A DNA stretch of 64,000 nt from Clostridiales bacterium (GCA_017428545.1 JAFRQR010000002.1:186001-250000), one strand, 5' to 3'; counted from the stretch's first letter, positions 8,535 to 17,685 are shown. Made by a program: numbers and translations. Notes: generated by a model not told the origin, from the sequence alone.

Positions 8535-10016
8535 TCAGGAAAACGGATTCTCTGTCTTGTAAAGATCACCGGCCGGCTTGTTGTAACCGATCTTGCACGG
8601 GCAAATTCCGAGGAGCTTGAATGTCTCGAACATCAGCTTGCCGTAGTGACCGAATGCAACTGCACCGTGGTGCGGGAATCTTCCCTGGATAAGAACGTGA
8701 CGATAGAATCTTGCCATTTCCGGAATAGCGAAGATAGCGATACCACCGAAGGAACGTGTCTTGACATCGAGGATCTCACCTTCAGCGATGTAGGAAACGA
8801 GTTCACCCTCACTGTTGCACTGCAGACGATAGAATGTGATCGGAGAAGCAGCGATGTCACCCTCAAGAGTACCACGTGTGAAATCCGGATCAGAACCAGC
8901 CGGCTCAAGGAGTCTGTGCTGGATGAGCTGATACTTGATCGCACGGTCGGCGCACATCTTGCAGGAAGGTGTGTTACCGCAGTGGAAGCCCATGAATGTA
9001 TCTGTAAGCTTGTAGTTCTTGAAACCTGCTCTATCCTCATCATAGATGTACTGCGGAACAGAGTTGTTGATGTCAAGAAGAGTAATGGCATCATTGCTGA
9101 TGCAGATACCGATGTACTCGGAAAGTGCTCCGTAGATATCTACTTCGCAGGATACCGGGATGCCACGGGAAGCCAGACGGCTGTTAACGTAGCAAGGCTC
9201 GAAACCGAACTGGGACGGGAATGCCGGCCAGCACTTATCAGCGAAAGCAACATACTTTCTTGCACCCTTATGCTTTTCAGCCCAGTCAAGAAGTGTGAGC
9301 TCGAACTGAGCCATACGGGCACTCATCTCAGGATAGTACTTGCCTTCACCCATTTCCTTAGCCATATCAGCGCAAACTTCCGGGATACGCGGGTCATTCT
9401 CGTGCTCTTTATAAGAAACGAGAAGGTCGAGCTCAGAGTTTTCTTCGATCTCAACACCGAGTTCGTAGAGACCCTTGATCGGAGCGTTACAAGCGAAGAA
9501 GTCCTGCGGACGAGGTCCGAATGTAATGATTTTGAGGTTCTTAACACCGATAACTGCACGAGCGATCGGTACGAAATCTGCGATCATCTTAGCGATATCT
9601 TCAGCTGTTCCGACAGGATATTCAGGAATATATCCGTCAAGATGTCTCATACCGAGGTTGTATGAGCAGTTGAGCATACCACAGTAAGCATCACCACGGC
9701 CGTTGACCATGTCTCCGTCACCTTCTGCTGCAGCCACGAACATGCAAGGACCATCAAAATTCTTCGCAATCAGTGTCTCAGGTGTTTCAGGACCGAAGTT
9801 GCCGAGGAAAACAACAAGTGCATTGCACTCAGCCTTCTTTACATCTTCCACTGCCTTGAGCATATCGAGCTCATTCTCAACAGTGACCGGGCACTCATAA
9901 AGATCGCCCTTATAAGCAGCCTTAATCGCAGCTCTTCTCTTCTCGGAAAGCGCGATCGGGAAACAGTCACGGGATACAGCAACGATACCTAATTTGATTT
10001 CTGGAATGTTGTTCAT
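8535..10016 (-). CDS. L-fucose/L-arabinose isomerase family protein, probable L-arabinose isomerase
   Basis: A cytoplasmic sugar isomerase of 493 residues belonging to the fucose isomerase-like superfamily rather than the classical AraA family. The context predicts conversion of L-arabinose to L-ribulose, the first step before the kinase and AraD encoded just upstream. Visible family features are a two-domain length of about 500, the conserved E-V-D-I-Y-G-A-L segment with the metal-ligand region, and a late H-H-G-A-V-A-F-G-H-Y-G segment. The start at 10016 is chosen because AAGGAGGA lies 8 bases upstream. A longer in-frame start at 10085 would overlap araD and lacks a ribosome-binding site. 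It is last in its operon. L-fucose isomerase activity is the alternative, but no fuculose genes are nearby. Confidence 0.85.
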   Translation of the reverse strand: MNNIPEIKLGIVAVSRDCFPIALSEKRRAAIKAAYKGDLYECPVTVENELDMLKAVEDVKKAECNALVVFLGNFGPETPETLIAKNFDGPCMFVAAAEGDGDMVNGRGDAYCGMLNCSYNLGMRHLDGYIPEYPVGTAEDIAKMIADFVPIARAVIGVKNLKIITFGPRPQDFFACNAPIKGLYELGVEIEENSELDLLVSYKEHENDPRIPEVCADMAKEMGEGKYYPEMSARMAQFELTLLDWAEKHKGARKYVAFADKCWPAFPSQFGFEPCYVNSRLASRGIPVSCEVDIYGALSEYIGICISNDAITLLDINNSVPQYIYDEDRAGFKNYKLTDTFMGFHCGNTPSCKMCADRAIKYQLIQHRLLEPAGSDPDFTRGTLEGDIAASPITFYRLQCNSEGELVSYIAEGEILDVKTRSFGGIAIFAIPEMARFYRHVLIQGRFPHHGAVAFGHYGKLMFETFKLLGICPCKIGYNKPAGDLYKTENPFS

Positions 10017-10056
10017 GTCTAAATCCTCCTTAATTGGTTCTTCCATTATAGCATTA

Positions 10057-10749
10057 TTATTGTCCATAATAAGCATTTTTTCCATGTTTTCTGAAATAAT
10101 GTTTATCCTGCAATTCAGAAGGTGCAGGGAGCACTTCCTTGTTGATCAATTCAGTGCGGTAAGCCATTTTTGCGACCTCTTCGAGAACGACTGCATTGTG
10201 CACGGCTTCATGCGCATCTTTGCCCCATGTAAAAGGACCGTGGTTCTTGCAAAGGACTCCGGGAACCGCCTCATAATCGAGGTTTTCTTCTTCAAAAGAA
10301 TCGGCGATCAGAATACCGGTATTGGTTTCATAATCGGCATCGATCTCATCTTTTGTCAGGCAGCGGACACAAGGGATCGCCCCGTAGAAATAGTCCGCAT
10401 GTGTCGTTCCGTAGCACGGGATGCTTCTGCCGCTCTGTGCCCAGGATGTCGCATACGAAGAATGTGTATGGACGACACCGCCGATATTCGGGAATCTCTT
10501 ATAAAGGATCAGATGCGTCGGAGTATCGGAAGAAGGCTTATACTTCCCTTCTACTCTGTTTCCGTCAAGATCCATAACGACCATATCGTCTGCCGTCATC
10601 GTCTCATATGGAACGCCGCTCGGCTTAATGACGAAAAGTCCGCTTTCTCTGTCGATCGCACTGACATTGCCCCAGGTAAATGTGACAAGTCCGTACTTCG
10701 GGAGAAGCATATTAGATTCAAATACTTTCTGCTTTAGTTCTTCTAACAT
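10057..10749 (-). CDS. araD: L-ribulose-5-phosphate 4-epimerase
   Basis: A 230-residue class II aldolase-fold enzyme that turns L-ribulose 5-phosphate into D-xylulose 5-phosphate, linking arabinose to the pentose phosphate pathway. Landmarks match the E. coli enzyme: substrate residues N28 and K42, zinc ligands H94 and H96 in V-H-T-H-S, a third zinc histidine in K-N-H-G-P-F, and a late histidine in D-K-H-Y. Length equals the family norm. It lies 37 bases after the kinase gene and 40 bases before the isomerase gene. UlaF/SgbE-type ascorbate epimerases are close relatives, but the operon argues for arabinose. Confidence 0.96.
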   Translation of the reverse strand: MLEELKQKVFESNMLLPKYGLVTFTWGNVSAIDRESGLFVIKPSGVPYETMTADDMVVMDLDGNRVEGKYKPSSDTPTHLILYKRFPNIGGVVHTHSSYATSWAQSGRSIPCYGTTHADYFYGAIPCVRCLTKDEIDADYETNTGILIADSFEEENLDYEAVPGVLCKNHGPFTWGKDAHEAVHNAVVLEEVAKMAYRTELINKEVLPAPSELQDKHYFRKHGKNAYYGQ

Positions 10750-10786
10750 TTAGATGCCTCCGTTGATGATGATTGGGATCAATAGA

Positions 10787-12376
10787 TCAAAGGAATACAA
10801 CGGCGGCCTGTTCAACAGAAAGACCGGCAACATACTTCTTCATGAAAGTCGTAAAGCCTTCGATATCTTCCGGTGAAGCCATCAGTTCTGTACCTGTGGA
10901 ACCGGCAAAGATCACATCCTCGAGATAAGAAGCCAGCGTTTGCTTTTCTTTCTTCTCGGTCATATAAAGAGCAAGGAGAGCAATACCCCAGGCACCGCCT
11001 TCACCGGCCGTCTCCATAACGCTTACCGGAGAGCCTGTTGCGGCAGATGCGATCGTCTGGCCTGCCTTCGGTGTCTTAAAGAATCCGCCGTGGCCATACA
11101 TTTTCTTTACCTTGACCTTTTCTTCGACGGTCAGGATATCTAAGCCCACCTTCAGTGTGGCCAGTGCAGAATAAAGATGCATTCTCATAAAGTTCGGAAG
11201 TGTAAAGGAATCTTCTGCAGTCCTTACGAACAGCGGGCTGCCCTTAGAAAAGCCGGTAACCGGCTCGCCGGAGAAATAGTTATAGGAAATAAGACCGCCA
11301 CAGTCTTTATCACCTTCAAGAGCAACACCATAGAGCTTTGAAAAGAGCTCGCCGCGATCGAATTCTTTGCCCATGAGCTTACCAAACTCATCGAAGATAC
11401 GAACCCACGCATTGATCTCGGAAGTACAGTTATTGCAGTGAACCATGGCAACCGGATCACCGGCAGGAGTAGTTACCATATCGATCTCCTTATGGAGATT
11501 CTTCATATTCTCCTTAAGAACGATCATGGCAAATACGGAAGTACCGGCAGAGATATTTCCTGTCTCTACGAGAACAGAATTCGTAGCGACCATACCGGTT
11601 CCTGCATCACCTTCCGGCGGGCACATCGGAATGCCTGAAGAAAGATCGCCGTCAATGTCAAGAAGCTTAGCACCTTCTTCTGTCAGTTCACCTGCATTGT
11701 CACCGGCAGTAAGAACTTCCGGAAGGATATCACTGATCTTCCACGGGAAGCCGCAGTCTTTGATCAGGCCGTCAAAGATCTTGATCATCTTCTTATCGTA
11801 GTTTCCTGTCTTGGAATCGATCGGGAACATACCGGATGCATCACCGACGCCGAGTACTTTTTTACCGGAAAGCTTAAAATGCACATAACCGGCAAGCGTC
11901 GTAAAATGACGGATGGAAGGAACGTGATACTCACCATTTAAGATCGCCTGATAAAGGTGCGCGATGCTCCATCTTTGCGGAATATTGAAATTCAATGCTT
12001 CCGTAAGCTTAGCAGCCGCTTCCTCGGTGATCGTATTTCTCCAGGTCCTAAAAGGAACCAGAAGCTTATCATTTTCATCAAACGGAAGATAACCGTGCAT
12101 CATTGCCGAAAAACCGATCGCGCCGAGTTTCTTGATCGTAACGCCATAATGGTCTTTTACATTTTTCTTTAAATCAGCGTAGCACTCCGCAAGTCCGTCC
12201 CAGATCGCCTTTTCCGAGTAGGTCCAGATCCCGTCAAGAAGCTCGTTCTCCCATTCCTTGCTTCCCGAAGCGATCGGATTTCCCTTCTCATCGACCAAAA
12301 CGGCCTTGATACGGGTCGAACCGAATTCGATGCCCAAAACGCTTTTTCCCTTTTCAATCAAATCCTTCGCATCCAT
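10787..12376 (-). CDS. FGGY-family carbohydrate kinase, probable L-ribulokinase (xylulokinase-like)
   Basis: A cytoplasmic sugar kinase of 529 residues. The first FGGY domain begins with the phosphate loop G-I-E-F-G-S-T-R-I-K; the second contains the adenosine-binding region G-H-G-G-F-F-K-T-P and A-G-E-G-G-A-W-G. The order kinase-epimerase-isomerase predicts phosphorylation of L-ribulose. It does not resemble AraB closely. Clostridia are known to use a non-orthologous ribulokinase (AraK) of the xylulokinase-like branch, which fits. The ATG at 12376 follows GAGGTG by 6 bases; longer in-frame starts would run into the upstream DUF6171 gene. D-xylulokinase is the main alternative. Confidence 0.87.
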   Translation of the reverse strand: MDAKDLIEKGKSVLGIEFGSTRIKAVLVDEKGNPIASGSKEWENELLDGIWTYSEKAIWDGLAECYADLKKNVKDHYGVTIKKLGAIGFSAMMHGYLPFDENDKLLVPFRTWRNTITEEAAAKLTEALNFNIPQRWSIAHLYQAILNGEYHVPSIRHFTTLAGYVHFKLSGKKVLGVGDASGMFPIDSKTGNYDKKMIKIFDGLIKDCGFPWKISDILPEVLTAGDNAGELTEEGAKLLDIDGDLSSGIPMCPPEGDAGTGMVATNSVLVETGNISAGTSVFAMIVLKENMKNLHKEIDMVTTPAGDPVAMVHCNNCTSEINAWVRIFDEFGKLMGKEFDRGELFSKLYGVALEGDKDCGGLISYNYFSGEPVTGFSKGSPLFVRTAEDSFTLPNFMRMHLYSALATLKVGLDILTVEEKVKVKKMYGHGGFFKTPKAGQTIASAATGSPVSVMETAGEGGAWGIALLALYMTEKKEKQTLASYLEDVIFAGSTGTELMASPEDIEGFTTFMKKYVAGLSVEQAAVVFL

Positions 12377-12386
12377 CTTTTTCACC

Positions 12387-12638
12387 TCACCACTTTTTAT
12401 CAGGGCATCTGCCCCTCTTAATAGCAGCACGTATCTCCACATAACATCCGCATGAAAGACACGTTCCACTTAATAAGTTATCACAAGAAAGGCAAATAGA
12501 TAACCTCTTCTGATAATCTTTTTCATCCGTTTTTTCATTTTGAGAAATCTCCGCAACAGACCGAGCGACAGTCTGCTTAACAGTACTGTCGCTGAGAGCG
12601 GAAACCAGGCATTTCCGACACGGCTTGGGAGTACTCAT
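12387..12638 (-). CDS. Small cysteine-rich protein, DUF6171-like
   Basis: An 83-residue soluble protein with eight cysteines: a C-x2-C pair at 7 and 10, another at 49 and 52, C60-x2-C63-x-C65 and C78. The spacing suggests two zinc or iron-sulfur knuckles, and the pattern resembles DUF6171 proteins of Clostridia. No function is known. The ATG at 12638 overlaps the GH51 stop by one base (TGATG), and the kinase ATG follows 10 bases after its stop, so it is a genuine member of the arabinose operon. A role as a metal-binding regulator or chaperone is possible but unproven. Confidence 0.8.
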   Translation of the reverse strand: MSTPKPCRKCLVSALSDSTVKQTVARSVAEISQNEKTDEKDYQKRLSICLSCDNLLSGTCLSCGCYVEIRAAIKRGRCPDKKW

Positions 12639-14149
12639 CAAAGCTCGACCTCGATATGCATGACACTGTTCTTCGGGATCGTGAATGAGATTCTATCTTC
12701 CTTTATGTTTAATGCTTCAAAAGCACTGATCTTCACGCAATTCGGATCCTCAAATGTATTTTTGTCATCCATCTTTCCGGCAAGGATCTGTGCTTTTGCG
12801 CTCTTGATGCCGTTACCAAGAAGATCCGCGCAAACTTCATAATTTTCGGAACAAGAAAGATTCGCAAGTGTAATGTGATACTTTCCGTTTTGGTCTTTAG
12901 AGACAGACTCATGGAGATTCGGGACCTGATACTCTTCTTCCTCGCCGATCATCTTAGTATCGACAAAACTCTCGATCAGAGTTCCGTTCTGATGATGCTT
13001 GTACATATTAAATACGAAATACGTCGGTGTCTTGATCATCTGGTCGCCCTCGGTTAGGATCACGGCCTGAAGGACATTGACGAGCTGGGCGATATTCGCC
13101 ATCTTGACGCGGTCACAATGCTTATTGAAGATATTGAGGTTGATCGCTGCAACAAGTGCGTCACGCATAGTATTCTGCTGATAAAGGAATCCGGGATTCG
13201 TTCCTTCCTCGACATCATACCAGGTGCCCCACTCATCTACGATCAAAGCAATATTATGATCAGGATCGAATCGTTCAATGATCGCGGAATGCTTCGTAAC
13301 CAGTTCTTCCATAAAGAGCGTCTTAGAAAGAGTCATATACCACTCTTTCTCATTAAAGCCTGTGGCCGAACCCTTCTTTGCCCAATCATACGGAAGCGTA
13401 TAGTAATGAAGCGAAATGCCGTCCATGAAACCATGAGCATTATTCCACGAGCCGGACAGCTTGTGGCACTGCTTAAGGACCGTCTCCGTCCACTCATAGT
13501 CCTGCGCATTCGGCCCGCAAGCGATCTTTTTGATCGGTTTTTGCGGATCATAGTTCTTTACATAAGACTGATACTGTCGGAAAAGATTGGCATAGTACTC
13601 AGGCACCATATTTCCGCCGCAGCCCCAGTTTTCGTTACCGACGCCGAAGAAATCGACCGTCCAGGGCTCAGCATGACCGTTTTCTTTACGAAGTTCCGCC
13701 ATCGGAGACACTCCGTTAAACGTCATGTATTCGACCCACTCGCTCATCTCCTGAACGGTTCCGGATCCTACATTACCGTTAACATACGTCTTACAGCCGA
13801 GCTGGCGGCAAAGTTCCATGTATTCATGCGTACCGAAACTGTTATCCTCGACGACACCGCCCCAGTTGGTATTGATCATTTTCTTTCTTTTGGATTTATC
13901 ACCGATACCGTCTTTCCAGTGGTATTCATCGGCAAAGCATCCGCCCGGCCAGCGGAGCACAGGAAGGTTCAGTTCTTTTAAAGCGGAAACGACATCGTTT
14001 CTCATGCCGTTTGTGTTCGGAATATCAGAATTTTCACCTACATAGACTCCGCCATAGATACAGCGGCCGAGGTGTTCGGAAAAGTGTCCCTGAAGTTCGG
14101 GATTAATATGTCCAAGTTCTTTTTGAGGATCGATAACCAGTTTAAACAT
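12638..14149 (-). CDS. Alpha-L-arabinofuranosidase, GH51
   Basis: A 503-residue retaining glycosidase that removes terminal arabinofuranose from arabinan or arabinoxylan oligosaccharides. The acid/base is E173 in G-N-E-N-W-G and the nucleophile E306 in V-D-E-W-G-T-W, both in the expected clan A arrangement. The N-terminus carries the family motif G-H-F-S-E-H-L-G-R-C-I-Y-G-G. There is no signal peptide, so it acts in the cytoplasm on imported oligosaccharides. AAGGAGT precedes the ATG. It is the first gene of the operon that continues with DUF6171, kinase, araD and isomerase, and its product feeds those enzymes directly. It is divergent from the esterase-GH43 gene across 241 bases that contain no further gene. 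Confidence 0.96.
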   Translation of the reverse strand: MFKLVIDPQKELGHINPELQGHFSEHLGRCIYGGVYVGENSDIPNTNGMRNDVVSALKELNLPVLRWPGGCFADEYHWKDGIGDKSKRKKMINTNWGGVVEDNSFGTHEYMELCRQLGCKTYVNGNVGSGTVQEMSEWVEYMTFNGVSPMAELRKENGHAEPWTVDFFGVGNENWGCGGNMVPEYYANLFRQYQSYVKNYDPQKPIKKIACGPNAQDYEWTETVLKQCHKLSGSWNNAHGFMDGISLHYYTLPYDWAKKGSATGFNEKEWYMTLSKTLFMEELVTKHSAIIERFDPDHNIALIVDEWGTWYDVEEGTNPGFLYQQNTMRDALVAAINLNIFNKHCDRVKMANIAQLVNVLQAVILTEGDQMIKTPTYFVFNMYKHHQNGTLIESFVDTKMIGEEEEYQVPNLHESVSKDQNGKYHITLANLSCSENYEVCADLLGNGIKSAKAQILAGKMDDKNTFEDPNCVKISAFEALNIKEDRISFTIPKNSVMHIEVEL

Positions 14150-14306
14150 GTTGACTCCTTATTCATCCTGAAATGTTTGAGATATTACTATTTTGATAAA
14201 CAGGATGGATTTTGCATAGTCTAAAGTTACAAGACCGTGAAAAGAAAATCAACACAGGTTATTAGAAATATGCAATTTCAGGGGGACAGACCTAGACTTT
14301 ATCATG

Positions 14307-14335
14307 TTGAAGTGAAAAACAAAGTTTTTTATGAT
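14307..14335 (+). promoter_or_regulatory. Probable promoter of the esterase-GH43 gene
   Basis: TTGAAG (14307-14312) and TATGAT (14330-14335) are separated by 17 bases, about 55 bases before the chosen start. The rest of the divergent intergenic region (14150-14390) is AT-rich. I find no clear operator in it. Confidence 0.58.
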
Positions 14336-14390
14336 GATTTATATAGTTACAGGCGCATCTTTCTGAATGCAGCCGTCCGGGAGGAATTTA

Positions 14391-17366
14391 ATGCTCAAGT
14401 TAGTCCAGACTGAAAATGGCTTGGTTCGTGGTTTTCAGGGTAATAATACCCGAATTTCGGTGTTTAAGGGTATTCCTTTTGCTGCACCGCCGACCGGCGA
14501 AAACCGCTGGAGAGCTCCTCAGCCTTGTAAGTCATGGGAAGGAGTTCGTGAATGCAGCAAGTTCATGCCGATCTCCGTTCAGGACCAGCCGGGCGTAGGT
14601 ACGGACATCTATTGCCGTGAGTGGCACGTCGATAAAGATATCGAAATGGATGAAGACTGCCTGTATCTGAACGTTTGGACACCGGCCAACAGTGAAAACG
14701 ATGAACTTCCGGTATTTGTATGGTTCTTCGGCGGCGGATTCCAGTGGGGATATCCCCGTGAAATGGAATTCAATGGCGAAAACATGGCCAAACGCGGTAT
14801 TATCGTCGTAAGTGTCAACTATCGTCTGGGTGCACTGGGCTTCCTTTCTCACCCGGATCTTATCAAAGAATCTCCTGATGCTCCTGCTAACTTCGGTAAC
14901 CTCGACCAGCAGGCAGGTATTAAGTGGGTCGTAAAGAATATCAGAAACTTCGGCGGTGACCCGAAGAACATCACGATCGCAGGCCAGTCTGCAGGAGGCG
15001 GTTCTGTTCTTACCCACTTGACATCCAAATCCAGTATCGGTCTTTATCAGAAGGCGATCATCTATTCGGGTATCATCGAAAGCCCGTACATCAAGGATTC
15101 CGTCATTTCTCCAAAGCCGATCGAAGAGACATCTAAGATGGGCGAGAAATTCCTCGAATCGCTTGGCGTAAAAACGATCGAAGAAGCAAGAAAGATCGAT
15201 GCATTAACGATCCGTTCCAAATATGCCGAATTCCGCGAAAAAGAAGGATTCTTCTTCACACCATGTATCGACCATGTATATCTTGAAGACGAGCCTTTCA
15301 AACTTATGCTTGAAGGAAAACAGGCAAATGTCCCGCTTATTGCAGGTAACACTTTTGATGAGTTCAAGAGTTTTATCTATGCTGATAACGAGGAAAATCT
15401 TGAGCAGCAGGCGAAAGACATTTTCGGTAATCGCTCTGACCTGTTCCTCTCCTTCCCCGAAAGCCGGATCGTCGAGGACGGTAACAAATATGCCGGTCTT
15501 CGCGGTATCGAGTGCTCTGTAAAAGCTGCCATGGCGAAAACAAAAGCACCATGTTTCTACTATAGTTTTGAAGTGGATATTCCTGGCGAAGATGATCCGG
15601 GAACATTCCATTCCGTAGACCTTTGGTTCTTCTTCGAGACTCTTGCATCCTGCTGGAGACCTTTTGTCGGCCGTCATTACGATATCGCAAGAAGAATGAC
15701 CAACTACATCACCAACTTCGTTAAAAACGGTAATCCTAACGGCGAAGACATCACCGGCGAAGCTATGCCGAACTGGCTTAGTTATACCGACGAAGAAAGA
15801 AACGAGATGCACTTTACAGCTGACGGATGTGTCCCTAAGGTACAGGATTCTGAATATATCCAGTTCTTTATCAACTGGCTTACAGATAAGGCACTCGGAA
15901 CGATCGATGTCTCCGAAAGCAAAAACGCCAGTATCGCAGCGCTTGCAGCACCTTCCAAGAAGCAGGCATTTAACCCGTATCTTCCTTCCTGGGAATATAT
16001 TCCGGATGGAGAACCTTATGTATTTGGTGACCGTCTGTATATTTACGGATCACACGACTACTATAACTGCTCGTTCTTCTGCCCCGGCGACTATGTTTCA
16101 TGGTCTGCCCCGGTAAGCGATCTCGGAAACTGGAAATACGAAGGTGTTTCATTTAAGCGCACGGACGATCCGGATAACAAGGAAAACAAGGGCTGCCTTT
16201 ATGCGCCGGATGTCACTGTCGGTCCCGATGGAAAATACTATCTCTTCTATGTTCTGGATAATCAGAGCGTTGTAGCAGTCGCCAAGAGCGACAAACCTCA
16301 GGGACCGTTTAAGTTCTATGGACATGTCCATTACGAAGATGGAACTCTTCTCGGACAGAAAGAAGGAAACGAACCGCAGTTTGATCCGGGCGTGATCACG
16401 ATCGGAGATACTACATATCTTTATACAGGTTTCTGCGGGCAGACAGATGCATCCCGCCACGGCGCCATGGTCACCTCGATCGGTCCGGATATGCTGACGA
16501 TTAAAAAAGGACCGGAGTTTATCATTCCGGGTGCCATGTATTCCAAGGGAACCGAATATGAAGGTCATGCTTTCTTCGAAGCACCTTCTATCCGTTTCAG
16601 AAATGGTATCTATTATTTCATTTATTCTTCTGAGGTCATGCATGAACTTTGCTATGCAACGTCAGAATGCCCGGAAGGTCCTTTTAAATACGGCGGCGTG
16701 ATCATCAGCAACACCGATCTCGGTATCGGCTCATATAAGAGCGAAGATAAGCCGACAGCATATGGCGCAAATAATCACGGAAGCATCGTGGAGATCAACG
16801 GCGAGTGGTACATCTTCTATCACAGACATACGAATAACACCTGGTATTCCCGTCAGGGCTGCGCCGAGAAGATCGAATTCCTTGCCGACGGCAGCATCAG
16901 ACAGGTCGAGATGACCTCCTGTGGCTTAAACGGAGGGCCGCTTAAGGATACATGCGAATATCCGTCTTATATTGCCTGCAACATCTTTACTGATAAAAAG
17001 GATGAAGATCCGTACGTCGGCAAACACAAGGCCGCCAGAGTGATCCAGGACGGACGCGACGGAGATCACGAGATCGCATATATCTCTTCTATTAATGAAG
17101 GTACAACGATCGGATTTAAATATTTCGACATAAAGGATGCCAAAGGACTCATCCTTCATGTCAGAGGATATGGCAACGGTACGTTTGAAGTAAGGACCGC
17201 TATCGACGGGCCGGTTCTTGCCGAGATCCCGGTTCGTTTCATGACCGTATGGGAAAAATACGAAGCGGACTTCTCTTCTCCGATCACCGATCCGAAAGCA
17301 TCGTTGTATCTGACCTACAAAGGCGGTGGCGATGTACAGCTTAAGTCCTTTGCATTTAAACACTAA
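14391..17366 (+). CDS. Multidomain carboxylesterase - GH43 glycosidase - CBM6-like protein
   Basis: A 991-residue fusion. Residues 1-500 are a type-B carboxylesterase: oxyanion region F-G-G-G-F, nucleophile S200 in G-Q-S-A-G-G, acid E324 and H407 complete the triad. After an Ala/Ser-rich linker (about 510-527) comes a five-bladed GH43 domain with base D539 (Y-I-P-D-G-E-P), D607 (Y-A-P-D-V) and acid E730 (F-F-E-A-P-S). The last 130 residues form a beta-rich CBM6-like module. No signal peptide is present, so it should act in the cytoplasm, removing acyl groups and xylose or arabinose from the same oligosaccharide. GGGAGG lies 7 bases before the ATG at 14391; an in-frame ATG at 14367 lies upstream of that site. 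The exact bond specificity of each domain cannot be read. Confidence 0.93.
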   Translation: MLKLVQTENGLVRGFQGNNTRISVFKGIPFAAPPTGENRWRAPQPCKSWEGVRECSKFMPISVQDQPGVGTDIYCREWHVDKDIEMDEDCLYLNVWTPANSENDELPVFVWFFGGGFQWGYPREMEFNGENMAKRGIIVVSVNYRLGALGFLSHPDLIKESPDAPANFGNLDQQAGIKWVVKNIRNFGGDPKNITIAGQSAGGGSVLTHLTSKSSIGLYQKAIIYSGIIESPYIKDSVISPKPIEETSKMGEKFLESLGVKTIEEARKIDALTIRSKYAEFREKEGFFFTPCIDHVYLEDEPFKLMLEGKQANVPLIAGNTFDEFKSFIYADNEENLEQQAKDIFGNRSDLFLSFPESRIVEDGNKYAGLRGIECSVKAAMAKTKAPCFYYSFEVDIPGEDDPGTFHSVDLWFFFETLASCWRPFVGRHYDIARRMTNYITNFVKNGNPNGEDITGEAMPNWLSYTDEERNEMHFTADGCVPKVQDSEYIQFFINWLTDKALGTIDVSESKNASIAALAAPSKKQAFNPYLPSWEYIPDGEPYVFGDRLYIYGSHDYYNCSFFCPGDYVSWSAPVSDLGNWKYEGVSFKRTDDPDNKENKGCLYAPDVTVGPDGKYYLFYVLDNQSVVAVAKSDKPQGPFKFYGHVHYEDGTLLGQKEGNEPQFDPGVITIGDTTYLYTGFCGQTDASRHGAMVTSIGPDMLTIKKGPEFIIPGAMYSKGTEYEGHAFFEAPSIRFRNGIYYFIYSSEVMHELCYATSECPEGPFKYGGVIISNTDLGIGSYKSEDKPTAYGANNHGSIVEINGEWYIFYHRHTNNTWYSRQGCAEKIEFLADGSIRQVEMTSCGLNGGPLKDTCEYPSYIACNIFTDKKDEDPYVGKHKAARVIQDGRDGDHEIAYISSINEGTTIGFKYFDIKDAKGLILHVRGYGNGTFEVRTAIDGPVLAEIPVRFMTVWEKYEADFSSPITDPKASLYLTYKGGGDVQLKSFAFKH

Positions 17367-17400
17367 CGCATAATTACAATTTTTTTCTACCTCATCCTCA

Positions 17401-17438
17401 TTTGAAAAGGGCGGTCACCATGTACCGCCCTTTTCAAA
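17401..17438. terminator. Bidirectional terminator between convergent genes
   Basis: A perfect 15-bp inverted repeat (17401-17415 with 17424-17438, 8-base loop) has T-runs at the 3' end on both strands. It serves the plus-strand esterase-GH43 gene and the minus-strand 72-residue gene. Confidence 0.9.
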
Positions 17439-17466
17439 TAGTAATTAAGCTGATTTTTTGGAAAGA

Positions 17467-17685
17467 TCAGAAGATGTTCTTGATCTTATCTACGAATCCG
17501 CCGGCCTTATCCACGGAGATCTTAGCCTTTACGCCATCAACAACGTTATTGATAACGTCATCCGGAAGATCGACTCCGATAATACCTTCTACAGTCTTTA
17601 CCGGCTCTTTTTCGAAATTCTTGGCAACAGACGGATCGCTCTGAACTTTCTTTACGACTTCATCAACTTTAGCTTTAATATCCAT
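17467..17685 (-). CDS. Small conserved hypothetical protein (72 residues)
   Basis: The ATG at 17685 follows GGAGGTG by 6 bases, so I prefer it to an upstream in-frame ATG at 17754 without a ribosome-binding site. The 72-residue product is soluble, helical and rich in K, V and D, with no cysteine or tryptophan. It has the segment K-E-P-V-K-T-V-E-G-I-I-G-V-D-L-P-D-D about a third of the way along. I remember similar short proteins in Clostridia but no function. The middle motif recalls leader regions of nitrile-hydratase-like RiPP precursors, yet no maturation enzyme is nearby and no cleavage site or core peptide is obvious. Confidence 0.7.
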   Translation of the reverse strand: MDIKAKVDEVVKKVQSDPSVAKNFEKEPVKTVEGIIGVDLPDDVINNVVDGVKAKISVDKAGGFVDKIKNIF

